From: JAAYUD01 sp963676865
Lineage (GTDB): Bacteria > Bacteroidota > Bacteroidia > Bacteroidales > Bacteroidaceae
DNA length: 64,000 bases
NCBI GenBank assembly: GCA_963676865.2
Contig: CAXXSS010000001.1
Coordinates: forward strand, 3,224,001 to 3,288,000
Reading direction: 5' to 3'
Shown here in pieces: positions 51,593 through 60,839 of the stretch. How positions within the stretch are numbered: the first letter of the stretch is position 1; every line of letters begins with the position of its first letter. Below the pieces are notes generated by a model. It did no database searches, had not been told where the DNA came from, and was given only the letters and a program-made list of their open reading frames with translations. The position numbers were made by a program, and so were the translations under genes.

Positions 51593-51666
51593 TGATCCGG
51601 ATGCGATTCGAACGCATGACCCACAGCTTAGAAGGCTGTTGCTCTATCCAGCTGAGCTACCGGACC
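51593..51666 (-). tRNA. tRNA-Arg (anticodon UCU)
   Basis: The minus strand folds into a 74-nt cloverleaf: acceptor GGTCCGG with CCGGATC (one G-T pair), D arm GCTC-AGCTGGATA-GAGC, anticodon arm ACAGC-CTTCTAA-GCTGT with anticodon TCT, and T arm ATGCG-TTCGAAT-CGCAT. CCA is not encoded. A 10-bp hairpin (51563-51572 with 51581-51590) directly after the 3' end may terminate it. Confidence 0.97.
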
Positions 51667-51723
51667 CCGCTTTTGCGGTTGCAAAGGTACTGCTTTTTAT
51701 TTATAATCAAAAGACTTTTTTAA

Positions 51724-53733
51724 TTATTTTGTCCTTTTCAGTACCACAGCCGACCTCGCAGGCAAATATAGCTTTAGCCATTCTTTCTTTTCTTTCTCAT
51801 AAAGCGGATCGTGAAGGGTGAAATGTTTCACGCTATCGTCTGCTAAACCGAAACCACCGAACTGTTTGCTATCAGTATTGAGTATTACTTCATATGTTCC
51901 CGCTTTTGCCAGAAATCCATAGTCGGTAAATGACTGTACCGGATTAAAATTAAAGACAAAAATCAGATCTTCACGGCTGTAGGCCAATATTTGGTCTACG
52001 TCGTTATGGGCGATCTCTACTATTGGGGTGTTTTGATAATTTTTGATGCTCTTGATTATATTTAGCATGGCATGATCAAAATCGCCTAAATAATGATATA
52101 CGTAGTTTTGATTGTCTACCAAATTCCATTGGCGGCGGGCATATTTGTATGACCATTCATTTCCTTCTCGTGGAAAGTCTATCCATTCGGGATGACCGAA
52201 TTCATTACCCATGAAATTGAGGTAGCCACCATTGATGGTTGTAGCGGTCAGTAGCCTGATCATTTTGTGCAGGGCTGTGCCTCTATGAACAATATAGTTT
52301 TCATCACCAATCTGCATGTGCCAATACATATCAGCATCTATCAATCTGAAGATGATGGTTTTGTCACCTACTAATGCTTGATCATGACTTTCGCAATATG
52401 ATATTGTTTTTTCGTCAGTGCGACGGTTGGTTACTTCCCAAAATATGCTGGCGGGTTTCCAATCTTCGTCCACTTTTTCTTTGATTGTTTTTATCCAATA
52501 GTCGGGGATGTTCATTGCCATTCGATAGTCAAATCCATATCCTCCTGCCGAGACCTTAACAGCTATTCCAGGCATTCCGGATACTTCTTCGGCTACGGTT
52601 AAAGCATGGGGATTGAATTCGTGTACCAACTTGTTGGCAAGCGTCAGATAACAAATGGCATTATCATCTTGATGTCCATTGTAATAATCGGCATAGTTTT
52701 TAAACGTTTCTCCTATTCCATGACTATAGTATAACATTGACGTAACTCCGTCAAAGCGGAAGCCGTCAAAGTGGAATATGTCCAGCCAATATTTGCAGTT
52801 TGATAATAAGAAATGTACGACTTCATCTTTTCCATAGTCAAAACAGAGCGAATCCCATAAAGGGTGTTCACGACGGCCACCCGAATAGAAGTATTGATCG
52901 GGATCGCCGGCATAATTTGCTAATCCTTCAACTTCATTCTTGACTGCATGAGAATGGACAATATCCATTATTACAGACAGGCCTAGTCCGTGAGCTTCGT
53001 CAATCAGTTGTTTCAGCTCATCGGGAGTTCCGAATCGGGATGATGGAGCAAATAAACTTGATACATGATATCCAAAACTTCCATAATATGGATGTTCCTG
53101 TACCGCCATTATTTGTATACAATTGTAGCCGTCTTTTACTATTCTGGGCAAAATATGCTCTCTGAATTCATTGTATGTTCCTACTTTCTCTTCATTTTGT
53201 GCCATTCCTATATGGCATTCGTATATCAACAGAGGGTCAGTTTGAGGAACTATTGGATGGTTGAACTTATATGGTTGTGTAGGATTCCATACTTGTGCAG
53301 AAAATATATTTGTATTTTCATCTTGCACGACTCTTGTTGCCCATGCCGGAATGCGTTCACCGCAACCTCCGTTCCAATGCACCATTAGTTTGTATAGATC
53401 CAGGTGGTGTATGGCTGTTTTGGGTACTGTGAGCTCCCAATTTCCGTTATCAAGAGGTTTTAGTTCGTATTCTTCTTTTTCTTGCCAATTATTAAATGTT
53501 CCGATTAGATAAATATGTGTAGCATTTGGAGCCCATTCTCGAATGACCCAGCCTTTGTCGGTAAGGTGAATACCAAAATAAAGGTAACCAGAAGCAAATT
53601 CAGACAGACTTTTCGATCCGTGGTCAGTCAATTGAGCCTCTTTATCTAAAGCGTGTTGGTGGCGACCTTTTATAGCATCGGTATAGGGCGCAAGCCAGCT
53701 GTCGTTTTCTATCAGTTCCAATTTCTTTTCCAT
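51724..53733 (-). CDS. glgB: 1,4-alpha-glucan branching enzyme
   Basis: The enzyme makes alpha-1,6 branches in glycogen. The 669-residue protein has an N-terminal CBM48 domain (FGIHLTDKGWVIREWAPNAT, YLIGTFNNWQ) and a GH13 barrel. The catalytic Asp is in FHFDGFRFDGVTSMLYYSHG, the Glu in LTVAEEVSGMPGIAV and the third Asp in YCESHDQALVGDK. The GFRFDGVTSM form is that of the eukaryote-like GH13_8 branching enzymes used by Bacteroides. Length is normal. No other glycogen gene is adjacent. Confidence 0.95.
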   Translation of the reverse strand: MEKKLELIENDSWLAPYTDAIKGRHQHALDKEAQLTDHGSKSLSEFASGYLYFGIHLTDKGWVIREWAPNATHIYLIGTFNNWQEKEEYELKPLDNGNWELTVPKTAIHHLDLYKLMVHWNGGCGERIPAWATRVVQDENTNIFSAQVWNPTQPYKFNHPIVPQTDPLLIYECHIGMAQNEEKVGTYNEFREHILPRIVKDGYNCIQIMAVQEHPYYGSFGYHVSSLFAPSSRFGTPDELKQLIDEAHGLGLSVIMDIVHSHAVKNEVEGLANYAGDPDQYFYSGGRREHPLWDSLCFDYGKDEVVHFLLSNCKYWLDIFHFDGFRFDGVTSMLYYSHGIGETFKNYADYYNGHQDDNAICYLTLANKLVHEFNPHALTVAEEVSGMPGIAVKVSAGGYGFDYRMAMNIPDYWIKTIKEKVDEDWKPASIFWEVTNRRTDEKTISYCESHDQALVGDKTIIFRLIDADMYWHMQIGDENYIVHRGTALHKMIRLLTATTINGGYLNFMGNEFGHPEWIDFPREGNEWSYKYARRQWNLVDNQNYVYHYLGDFDHAMLNIIKSIKNYQNTPIVEIAHNDVDQILAYSREDLIFVFNFNPVQSFTDYGFLAKAGTYEVILNTDSKQFGGFGLADDSVKHFTLHDPLYEKEKKEWLKLYLPARSAVVLKRTK

Positions 53734-53799
53734 ATCTTATAATAATTGGTTTGTTCGCTAATTTATTATTATTGTATGTGCCTTAAATAGGCTTTCATT

Positions 53800-54468
53800 T
53801 TATATTTCCATATTATCTATCGTCTCGTTTAAAAAGTCGTTGAGACGTTTCATTTGTCTGAATATATCATCAAGCTTTTCCAAGAGATCAGGTTCACTGA
53901 AGAAATGATCCGATACAGGCATGCATACCGAATAATCTTTGCATTTCAGATAGTCAATATATGGATAATCTTTGGGATATCCCTTTGGGGCTGTTTTTAG
54001 ATGTTCGAATCCTATGGTTGGAAAGTATTTTTTGAACTCTTTGTCTTCTACTATCTTTCTATATTCATCCATGTTGTCATATACACTACGGCGCAGTGCT
54101 TTCAGCATTTCGCTGGTAACGCATAGACTGCCACTGCAAAGCATGCAGTTGCCTATTTCCATGTGAATATAGTATCCTGAATGAGCAGATTTTTTACCTT
54201 TGCTATTAATATATCCCCCGATGTGACGTTTGTATGGAGATTTGTCGGATGAGAATCGAATGTCGCGATAGATACGGTACGTGCAGTCTTGTGGACGAAT
54301 ATGACGCACTGTTTCGTCGAAAATAGAAATTCTGCCTATAACGGCTGCCATGAAATTCTCAAATTCCACTTTTGCATTATCCCATTCATTACGGTTAGCC
54401 TGAAACCATTCACGGTCATTGTGGACTGCAATATCTCTTAAAAATCTAAATATGATATCTGCATTCAT
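53800..54468 (-). CDS. DUF2461 (TIGR02453) family protein
   Basis: The 222-residue protein has the family hallmarks: FLRDIAVHNDREWFQANRNE near the start, then RIYRDIRFSSDKSPYKRHIG and SGYYIHMEIGNCMLCSGSLC. DUF2461 proteins occur in bacteria and fungi; their function is unknown. It lies 66 bp upstream of glgB on the same strand. A TATATTTG -7 box on the minus strand at 54495-54502 suggests its own promoter. Confidence 0.9.
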   Translation of the reverse strand: MNADIIFRFLRDIAVHNDREWFQANRNEWDNAKVEFENFMAAVIGRISIFDETVRHIRPQDCTYRIYRDIRFSSDKSPYKRHIGGYINSKGKKSAHSGYYIHMEIGNCMLCSGSLCVTSEMLKALRRSVYDNMDEYRKIVEDKEFKKYFPTIGFEHLKTAPKGYPKDYPYIDYLKCKDYSVCMPVSDHFFSEPDLLEKLDDIFRQMKRLNDFLNETIDNMEI

Positions 54469-54528
54469 AACTTATTGTTTCAAATTATTTCAGACAAATA
54501 TACGATAAATTTGGCAATCTGATTCTTT

Positions 54529-55215
54529 TTATTTCGATAAATCGAAAAGATAAGTCACTTTTGCAAACATGGTCGTATTGGCTGCTCTCGAAAAGTAGTC
54601 TTGCTTTGTCGTTTTATAAAAGTCGGATAAACCATAATAGTACCTTCCTTCTACAAGAAAGCTGCCTATTCCTGTTTTCAGCTCTAATCCAATTCCGGCC
54701 GCTATACCATAGTCGAATTTACGTTCGGCCATCTTACCGTATTGGGTGGTTACGGTACGATTTGATATGTCAAAGTCCTTACTGAACGTTTGATTTTCGT
54801 TTAGCAGAAAGCCTACCTGAGGGCCTGCATTGACAAAGAATTGCATTCCTTTTTGTTCTTTACCGAAAGCCAAGTGCGCCAAGAAAGGAATTTGTATATA
54901 GTTCATTCTTCGTTTGTATGTGCCAATTGATCCATCAGGCACTTTTTCGTTCCATCCCATCTGAACAAAATTCAGCTCAAGCTGTGCCCCACATATCATA
55001 TTAAAATATTTTTCGGAGATGTATCTACCTGTTACACCAAACGTAATACCAGGTATCCCACTTTGTTTGATTGTCGGTTGAAAACTCACGGAGTTGCTCA
55101 CATACCCACCGCTAAAGCCTACCGATAAGTTGTTGCGCTGTTCGCCGATTTGAGCATAAGCCGATATTTCGCAAATAAATATAAATGATATGATGAGTAA
55201 TATCTCTCTTTTCAT
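54529..55215 (-). CDS. PorT-like outer-membrane beta-barrel protein
   Basis: This 228-residue protein has a signal peptide (LLIISFIFICEISAYAQ) and strand-rich repeats typical of the outer-membrane barrel family PF13568: NLSVGFSGGYVSNSVSFQP, MNYIQIPFLAHLAFGKEQ, FFVNAGPQVGFLLNE and the last strand TTMFAKVTYLFDLSK. The sequence FVNAGPQVGFLL recurs in PorT relatives. It is 15 bp downstream of the LysM-protein gene, so the two are co-transcribed and may act together at the envelope. Confidence 0.85.
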   Translation of the reverse strand: MKREILLIISFIFICEISAYAQIGEQRNNLSVGFSGGYVSNSVSFQPTIKQSGIPGITFGVTGRYISEKYFNMICGAQLELNFVQMGWNEKVPDGSIGTYKRRMNYIQIPFLAHLAFGKEQKGMQFFVNAGPQVGFLLNENQTFSKDFDISNRTVTTQYGKMAERKFDYGIAAGIGLELKTGIGSFLVEGRYYYGLSDFYKTTKQDYFSRAANTTMFAKVTYLFDLSK

Positions 55216-55230
55216 AAGCTTTCTGTTTTT

Positions 55231-56997
55231 TTAATCGAAATCGTTTCTTTCTACTTCCGAGTTGGTCGCATAATGAATAAAGAAGACTTTCTGATTGATA
55301 AATCCTCCCCAGTTGTTTACCCGTTTCATTAAAAATCCTGTCTGAACCGGATTGAAAGGTAATCTGTTTATATCTTCGTCAAATCTGCTGCCACATTTTG
55401 CGATTCCTTTCAGAAAGTAAAAGCCGGTGTCGTACCCTAACATTCCGTATTTGGGATATCTGTCTTCCATCACTTTGCGATAGGTATTGTGGTATTCCTT
55501 ATCGAAGCGTCTGGCTTCGGGCAACAGGCTGTTTGTATAGAACGACGTATAGAAATAGGTACTTACGGCAAAAAATTGTTTCAAATGTTCTTTAGTCATG
55601 GTTTGCCATTCGGGATAGCCGAATAGACAAATAGCCATCGATCGATTGTTGCGTTTGAGCAATTCCATTTTTGTCAGGATCTTTATCATTTCCACATGAG
55701 TTCCGGATGTAGGGATAAAGATATTGGTGCGTCCATTGAAGAGTGTTTCTGCCATGTTTTCTACCGAAGCCCCGTCTCCAACGGTAGTATATGTTACTCC
55801 GCTGCGAAGTAAAAAGTCTTTAAGGCCGCTTATGAACTGCTCTTTGCTTTTATCTCCCACGCTGTTTTCTATAAATACAACGTTAGGATTGCTGAATTGT
55901 TTTAATAGATGGCTATATACGGTACTATACATGAACAGCTGAGGTGTATTGATCATATATATGAAAGGATTCGAAAACACTTCATTGTCTTTTGAGGTGA
56001 AGGGTATCACCAATTTTATTTGATGTCTGCGGGCAAATTCGGACATCGGTTTTATCAGCGCTTTATCGCGTGGCCCGAATATGATATCCATATTGGCAAG
56101 CTCCGATTTTTCCTTCAGCAATACATCTATATTTTTTGAAGAGGTGTCATAGGCATAGACATCCATCGATATTCCGCTGCGTTTGAGTGTGTCAATAGCA
56201 AGAAGCATTCCTTCGTAGTATTCTACCATTCGGCTGTCTTCTTTAAAAGGCAACATCACCGCCAGTTTTATCGATCCTGTTTTCTTTGCTATTGTTCGGT
56301 TCGTTTCAAAGAGTTCTTTATCGGTAGGTATCTTTTCTACCGGTTTTGGTGGGGCAGGGTAGGGTATATAGAGCATGTCGCCTTTTTGCAATCCCTGTGT
56401 TTTGATTGTGGGGTTTGCAGCCAATAGTTCTTCTTCCGATATTTTGTACTTTTTGCATATACTGTATACCGTTTCCGAACGTTTCACTTTATGCATTTCT
56501 TTGTACTTCTCTATGATAGGAGTCTGTACCTCTTTTTCTGTCTTCTGAAGAGTGGCTGTGTTTGTATCGGTTGTTTTCGTTTGTGGCACCTCTTTGGCGT
56601 TAGAAGGGACCGAAGGGATTCGAATAACTTCTCCGCTATGAAAGTTCTCGGCATTCAAACCGGGATTCAAGTCGCAGATTTCTTTGACACTTACTTTGTA
56701 TGTCTGCGAAAGCTTATATAATGTTTCGCCGGTTTTTATGGTATGAAAGAGGGGTGAAACCGTTGATTTCTTTTGTTGAGGGATGCGCAATACTTCTCCG
56801 GTGAAGATCATTTCATTTGCCCCCGGATTTAATTTTGTTACTTGATCTACACTTACATTGTACATACTGGCTATGGAATATAATGTTTGTCCTGCCTTTA
56901 CGGTATGTAGAAAAAAAATGTTCTCTTCCTGAGCAATGCCGCTCAAGCTTGGTAAACCAATGAACAATACGAATATAAATAGTCTGAGTAATTTCAT
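55231..56997 (-). CDS. LysM-repeat protein with periplasmic-binding-like domain
   Basis: The 588-residue protein has a signal peptide and three LysM domains (about residues 30-72, 83-128 and 167-213, each with a V/I-K-x-G/S-E/Q-T-x-Y core, for example HTVKAGQTLYSIASMYNVS). A ~370-residue domain like the ligand-binding part of ABC transporters follows (IKLAVMLPFKEDSRMVEYYE, VIPFTSKDNEVFSNPFIYMI). LysM domains bind peptidoglycan, so the protein is probably held in the cell wall. The binding domain might sense or hold a small ligand or support outer-membrane assembly. A promoter lies at 57024-57031. Confidence 0.85.
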   Translation of the reverse strand: MKLLRLFIFVLFIGLPSLSGIAQEENIFFLHTVKAGQTLYSIASMYNVSVDQVTKLNPGANEMIFTGEVLRIPQQKKSTVSPLFHTIKTGETLYKLSQTYKVSVKEICDLNPGLNAENFHSGEVIRIPSVPSNAKEVPQTKTTDTNTATLQKTEKEVQTPIIEKYKEMHKVKRSETVYSICKKYKISEEELLAANPTIKTQGLQKGDMLYIPYPAPPKPVEKIPTDKELFETNRTIAKKTGSIKLAVMLPFKEDSRMVEYYEGMLLAIDTLKRSGISMDVYAYDTSSKNIDVLLKEKSELANMDIIFGPRDKALIKPMSEFARRHQIKLVIPFTSKDNEVFSNPFIYMINTPQLFMYSTVYSHLLKQFSNPNVVFIENSVGDKSKEQFISGLKDFLLRSGVTYTTVGDGASVENMAETLFNGRTNIFIPTSGTHVEMIKILTKMELLKRNNRSMAICLFGYPEWQTMTKEHLKQFFAVSTYFYTSFYTNSLLPEARRFDKEYHNTYRKVMEDRYPKYGMLGYDTGFYFLKGIAKCGSRFDEDINRLPFNPVQTGFLMKRVNNWGGFINQKVFFIHYATNSEVERNDFD

Positions 56998-57023
56998 CTA
57001 TCTTTTATTGTTTTTTCAGTCTG

Positions 57024-57082
57024 CAAACTTAGCCAAAAATATCGAGTAATGAGTGTATATAAAGAAAAAAATACTAATTTTG
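57024..57082. promoter_or_regulatory. Divergent -7 boxes for the LysM gene and uvrA
   Basis: On the minus strand TAAGTTTG (57024-57031) lies 26 bp before the LysM-gene start. On the plus strand TAATTTTG (57075-57082) lies 23 bp before uvrA. Both match TAnnTTTG. No LexA-like palindrome is evident between them. Confidence 0.55.
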
Positions 57083-57105
57083 CAGTTTAATAGTGAAAGG
57101 TAAAA

Positions 57106-59931
57106 ATGTCAAAGGACTATATAAATGTGTACGGAGCAAGAGTACACAATCTTAAGAATGTCGATGCCGTCATCCCTCGTAATAGCCTTACGGTGATTAC
57201 CGGTTTGAGTGGCAGTGGTAAATCTTCACTGGCTTTCGATACGATTTTTGCTGAAGGCCAGCGGCGTTACATCGAAACTTTTTCGGCTTATGCCCGTAAT
57301 TTTTTGGGCAATTTGGCGCGTCCCGATGTCGATAAGATCACCGGACTCAGTCCTGTTATTTCTATCGAACAGAAGACGACGAATAAAAATCCTCGATCTA
57401 CCGTCGGTACGACTACTGAAATTTACGATTATATGCGCTTGCTATTTGCTCGAGCCGGTGAAGCTTATTCATATCTTTCGGGCAAGAAGATGATAAAATA
57501 TACCGAAGAACAGATTCTTCAATTGATATTGAAAGATTATCAAGAGCATCGCGTGTATATTTTGGCTCCGTTGGTTCGTTCTCGCAAAGGCCACTACAAA
57601 GAGCTTTTCGAGTCAGTGCGCAAAAAAGGTTTCCTCAATGTTCGTATTGATGGTAAAATGTGCGAGATAACTCCCGGACTGAAGCTCGATCGTTACAAAA
57701 ATCACGATATTGAGGTGGTCGTTGATAAACTTATAATTGATGAAAAAGATACTCAACGACTTAAACAAACAGTGGCTACGGCGGTAAAGCAGGGCGATGG
57801 TTTATTGATGATCTTTGATATGCAGGATGAAAAAATGCGCTACTATAGCAAACAGTTAATGGATCCCCAAACAGGGCTATCGTATAAGGAACCTGCTCCT
57901 CACAATTTTTCATTCAATTCGCCTCAAGGTTATTGTTCTAAGTGCAAAGGTCTTGGAGTGGTCAATCAAATTGATATTGACAAGGTTATTCCAGACCGTT
58001 CTTTGGCTATTTACGATGGTGCTATCGTTCCACTGGGCAAGTACAAGAATTCGATGATATTTTGGCAGATCGCCTCTTTGCTGGAGCGTTACGAAGCTAG
58101 TCTTCATACTCCTGTGGGCGATTTACCGGACGAGGCTCTCGACGAAATACTGAACGGTAGCGACGAACGCGTTAAAATCAAAAAATCATTGGTTGGCACC
58201 ACTTCCGATTATTTTGTCTCGTATGAAGGTGTCGTAAAATATATCCAGATGTTGCAAGACTCTTCCGAGACCTCGGCAACAGCGCAAAAGTGGGCTACAC
58301 AGTTTGCTTCTTCTGTGGTTTGTCCCGAGTGTCACGGTGCGCGTCTCAACAAAGAGGCGCTTTCGTATCGCATTCACGATAAGAGTATCAATCAGCTCAG
58401 TAATATGGAAATATCCAACTTATATGAATGGATAAGTAATGTTACTCCTCATTTATCGGAAAAACAAAACCACATTGCCGAAGAGATTATAAAAGAAATC
58501 CGTACTCGATTAAAATTCCTGTTGGATGTCGGGTTGGATTACCTTACTCTCAACCGTTCTTCCGAAAGTTTATCGGGAGGCGAGAGTCAGCGCATTCGTT
58601 TGGCAACGCAGATTGGCTCGCAACTGGTCAATGTGCTTTATATTCTCGACGAACCGAGCATCGGATTGCATCAGCGCGACAATGTAAGGCTTATCAATTC
58701 GTTGAAAGAACTGCGTGATTTGGGCAATACGGTTATTGTGGTAGAGCATGATAAGGATATGATGCTGGCAGCCGATTATGTGATCGATATGGGACCTAAA
58801 GCCGGACGTTTGGGAGGTGAGTTATTGTTCGAAGGCACTCCCAAAGAGATGCTTTCTTCTCACACTCTTACATCGTCTTATCTGAACGGCAAAAAAGAGA
58901 TTAAAGTTCCCGAGAAACGTCGTCCCGGTAACGGAAAATCTCTTTGGCTGCGGGGATGTAATGGCAATAACCTGAAAGATGTGGATGTCGAATTTCCGCT
59001 TGGTAAGCTTATTTGTATTACAGGCGTTTCGGGTAGTGGCAAGTCTACTCTTATCAATGATACATTGCAACCTATCTTGTCTCAGAAGTTTTATCGTTCT
59101 TTGCAAGATCCTTTGCCTTATCGCACCATCGAAGGTATCGAATATATAGATAAGGTCGTTAATGTCGACCAGTCTCCTCTGGGGCGTTCTCCACGTTCCA
59201 ATCCGGCTACATATACAGGCGTCTTTTCGGATATTCGCAATTTGTTTGTGGGACTTCCCGAAGCCAAAATACGTGGCTACAAACCCGGCCGTTTCTCTTT
59301 TAATGTCAAAGGCGGACGGTGCGAAACGTGCCAAGGCAATGGCTACAAATCTATCGAGATGAATTTCTTGCCCGACGTATATGTGCCTTGTGAAGTTTGT
59401 CATGGCAAGCGTTACAATCGCGAGACACTCGAAGTGCGTTATAAGGGGAAATCCATCGCCGATGTGCTCGATATGACTATCAATGTGGCGGTAGAGTTTT
59501 TCGAACATGTACCCCAGATACTCAATAAAATAAAAGTGCTGCAAGACGTTGGCATGGGCTATATCAAACTTGGCCAATCGTCTACTACGCTTTCCGGCGG
59601 AGAGAGCCAGCGTGTGAAGTTGGCTACCGAACTCTCTAAGCGAGATACCGGTAAGACACTCTATATATTAGACGAACCTACCACCGGATTGCATTTCGAA
59701 GATATACGTGTTTTGATGACCGTCCTCAACCGTTTGGTAGACAAGGGCAATACGGTTATTGTGATCGAACACAATCTTGATGTGATCAAGATGGCCGATT
59801 ATATTATTGACATGGGTCCCGAAGGAGGACAAGGAGGAGGTCAAGTGTTGACTACCGGCACACCCGAACAGGTAGCATTAAGTTCTGCCGGCTATACGCC
59901 AAAGTATATTATGGAAGAATTGAAATTGTAG
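57106..59931 (+). CDS. uvrA: Excinuclease ABC subunit A
   Basis: UvrA finds bulky DNA damage for nucleotide excision repair. The 941-residue protein has two ABC modules: Walker A ITGLSGSGKSSLAFDT and ITGVSGSGKSTLINDTL, signature SLSGGESQRIRLATQIG and TLSGGESQRVKLATELS, and Walker B LYILDEPSIGLHQRDN and LYILDEPTTGLHFEDI. Zinc-finger cysteines lie in CSKCKGLG, CPECHGAR and CETCQGNG with CEVCHGKR. All key residues are present and the length is normal. The gene stands alone. Confidence 0.97.
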   Translation: MSKDYINVYGARVHNLKNVDAVIPRNSLTVITGLSGSGKSSLAFDTIFAEGQRRYIETFSAYARNFLGNLARPDVDKITGLSPVISIEQKTTNKNPRSTVGTTTEIYDYMRLLFARAGEAYSYLSGKKMIKYTEEQILQLILKDYQEHRVYILAPLVRSRKGHYKELFESVRKKGFLNVRIDGKMCEITPGLKLDRYKNHDIEVVVDKLIIDEKDTQRLKQTVATAVKQGDGLLMIFDMQDEKMRYYSKQLMDPQTGLSYKEPAPHNFSFNSPQGYCSKCKGLGVVNQIDIDKVIPDRSLAIYDGAIVPLGKYKNSMIFWQIASLLERYEASLHTPVGDLPDEALDEILNGSDERVKIKKSLVGTTSDYFVSYEGVVKYIQMLQDSSETSATAQKWATQFASSVVCPECHGARLNKEALSYRIHDKSINQLSNMEISNLYEWISNVTPHLSEKQNHIAEEIIKEIRTRLKFLLDVGLDYLTLNRSSESLSGGESQRIRLATQIGSQLVNVLYILDEPSIGLHQRDNVRLINSLKELRDLGNTVIVVEHDKDMMLAADYVIDMGPKAGRLGGELLFEGTPKEMLSSHTLTSSYLNGKKEIKVPEKRRPGNGKSLWLRGCNGNNLKDVDVEFPLGKLICITGVSGSGKSTLINDTLQPILSQKFYRSLQDPLPYRTIEGIEYIDKVVNVDQSPLGRSPRSNPATYTGVFSDIRNLFVGLPEAKIRGYKPGRFSFNVKGGRCETCQGNGYKSIEMNFLPDVYVPCEVCHGKRYNRETLEVRYKGKSIADVLDMTINVAVEFFEHVPQILNKIKVLQDVGMGYIKLGQSSTTLSGGESQRVKLATELSKRDTGKTLYILDEPTTGLHFEDIRVLMTVLNRLVDKGNTVIVIEHNLDVIKMADYIIDMGPEGGQGGGQVLTTGTPEQVALSSAGYTPKYIMEELKL

Positions 59932-60041
59932 GTTTACTTGATGTCGTTTCGGCGAAAGAAGGCGTTTCGCTATCTCCGGTTTGCAAAAACGATACTTATA
60001 CCTGCTTAATCTTTATTTTTTCTTAAAACCTCAAACGATAC

Positions 60042-60072
60042 TTTGTCGAACGCAACAATTGTGTTAATTTTG
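60042..60072 (+). promoter_or_regulatory. Promoter of the NifU-like/GGGtGRT operon
   Basis: TTTG (60042-60045), a 19-bp spacer and TAATTTTG (60065-60072) fit the consensus well. The leader would be about 43 nt. Confidence 0.75.
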
Positions 60073-60121
60073 CCGAACGAAAAGAAACAGAAAACCATTA
60101 ATGTTTTAAAAAGATACAGTT

Positions 60122-60823
60122 ATGATTTATACCAACGAAGTCGAACACATGTGTGTTGTAAAAAAAGGTGTTAATCACGGACCGGCTCCTATTCCTGAAG
60201 AAGGACAATGGGTGAAGGCCAAAGAAATAGTTGATATTTCAGGTTTAACACACGGTATTGGTTGGTGTGCTCCTCAACAGGGTGCATGCAAGCTCACATT
60301 GAATGTCAAAAAGGGCGTTATTCAGGAATGCTTGATCGAGACGATCGGTTGTACAGGAATGACACATTCTGCAGCTATGGCTTCAGAAATTCTACCCGGA
60401 AAGACTATTCTGGAAGCGCTAAATACCGACCTTGTTTGCGATGCCATCAATACGGCAATGCGCGAACTTTTCTTGCAAATTGTATACGGACGTACACAGT
60501 CTGCTTTTTCTGAAAATGGATTGGCTATCGGTGCCGGACTCGAAGATTTGGGCAAAGGTCTACGTAGCCAGGTTGGTACTCTTTACGGTACTGTGGCAAA
60601 GGGATCTCGTTATTTGGAACTTACCGAAGGCTATATCAGCCGCATAGCTCTCGATAAAGAAGACCAGATCATCGGCTACGAATTTATCCATATGGGCAAA
60701 TTTATGGAAGCTGTTAAGAAAGGTGTAGATGCCAACGAAGCATTGAAACAAGTTACTGGCCATTACGGACGTTTCAACCCCGAAGATGGTGCCGTTAAAT
60801 ACATTGACCCACGTAAAGAATAA
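60122..60823 (+). CDS. NifU-like iron-sulfur scaffold-type protein
   Basis: The 233-residue protein resembles the NifU/IscU N-terminal fold: LTLNVKKGVIQECLIETIGC, TGMTHSAAMASEILPGKTIL and GWCAPQQGACKLTL hold the Cys residues that would carry a cluster. It always seems to pair with the GGGtGRT protein encoded 16 bp downstream, across Bacteroidetes and other anaerobes. The function is not established; iron-sulfur or thiol chemistry in anaerobic metabolism is likely. The C-terminal part (GYEFIHMGKFMEAVKKGVDA) is not in classic NifU. Confidence 0.8.
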   Translation: MIYTNEVEHMCVVKKGVNHGPAPIPEEGQWVKAKEIVDISGLTHGIGWCAPQQGACKLTLNVKKGVIQECLIETIGCTGMTHSAAMASEILPGKTILEALNTDLVCDAINTAMRELFLQIVYGRTQSAFSENGLAIGAGLEDLGKGLRSQVGTLYGTVAKGSRYLELTEGYISRIALDKEDQIIGYEFIHMGKFMEAVKKGVDANEALKQVTGHYGRFNPEDGAVKYIDPRKE

Positions 60824-60839
60824 TAAGGAGGAAGACATT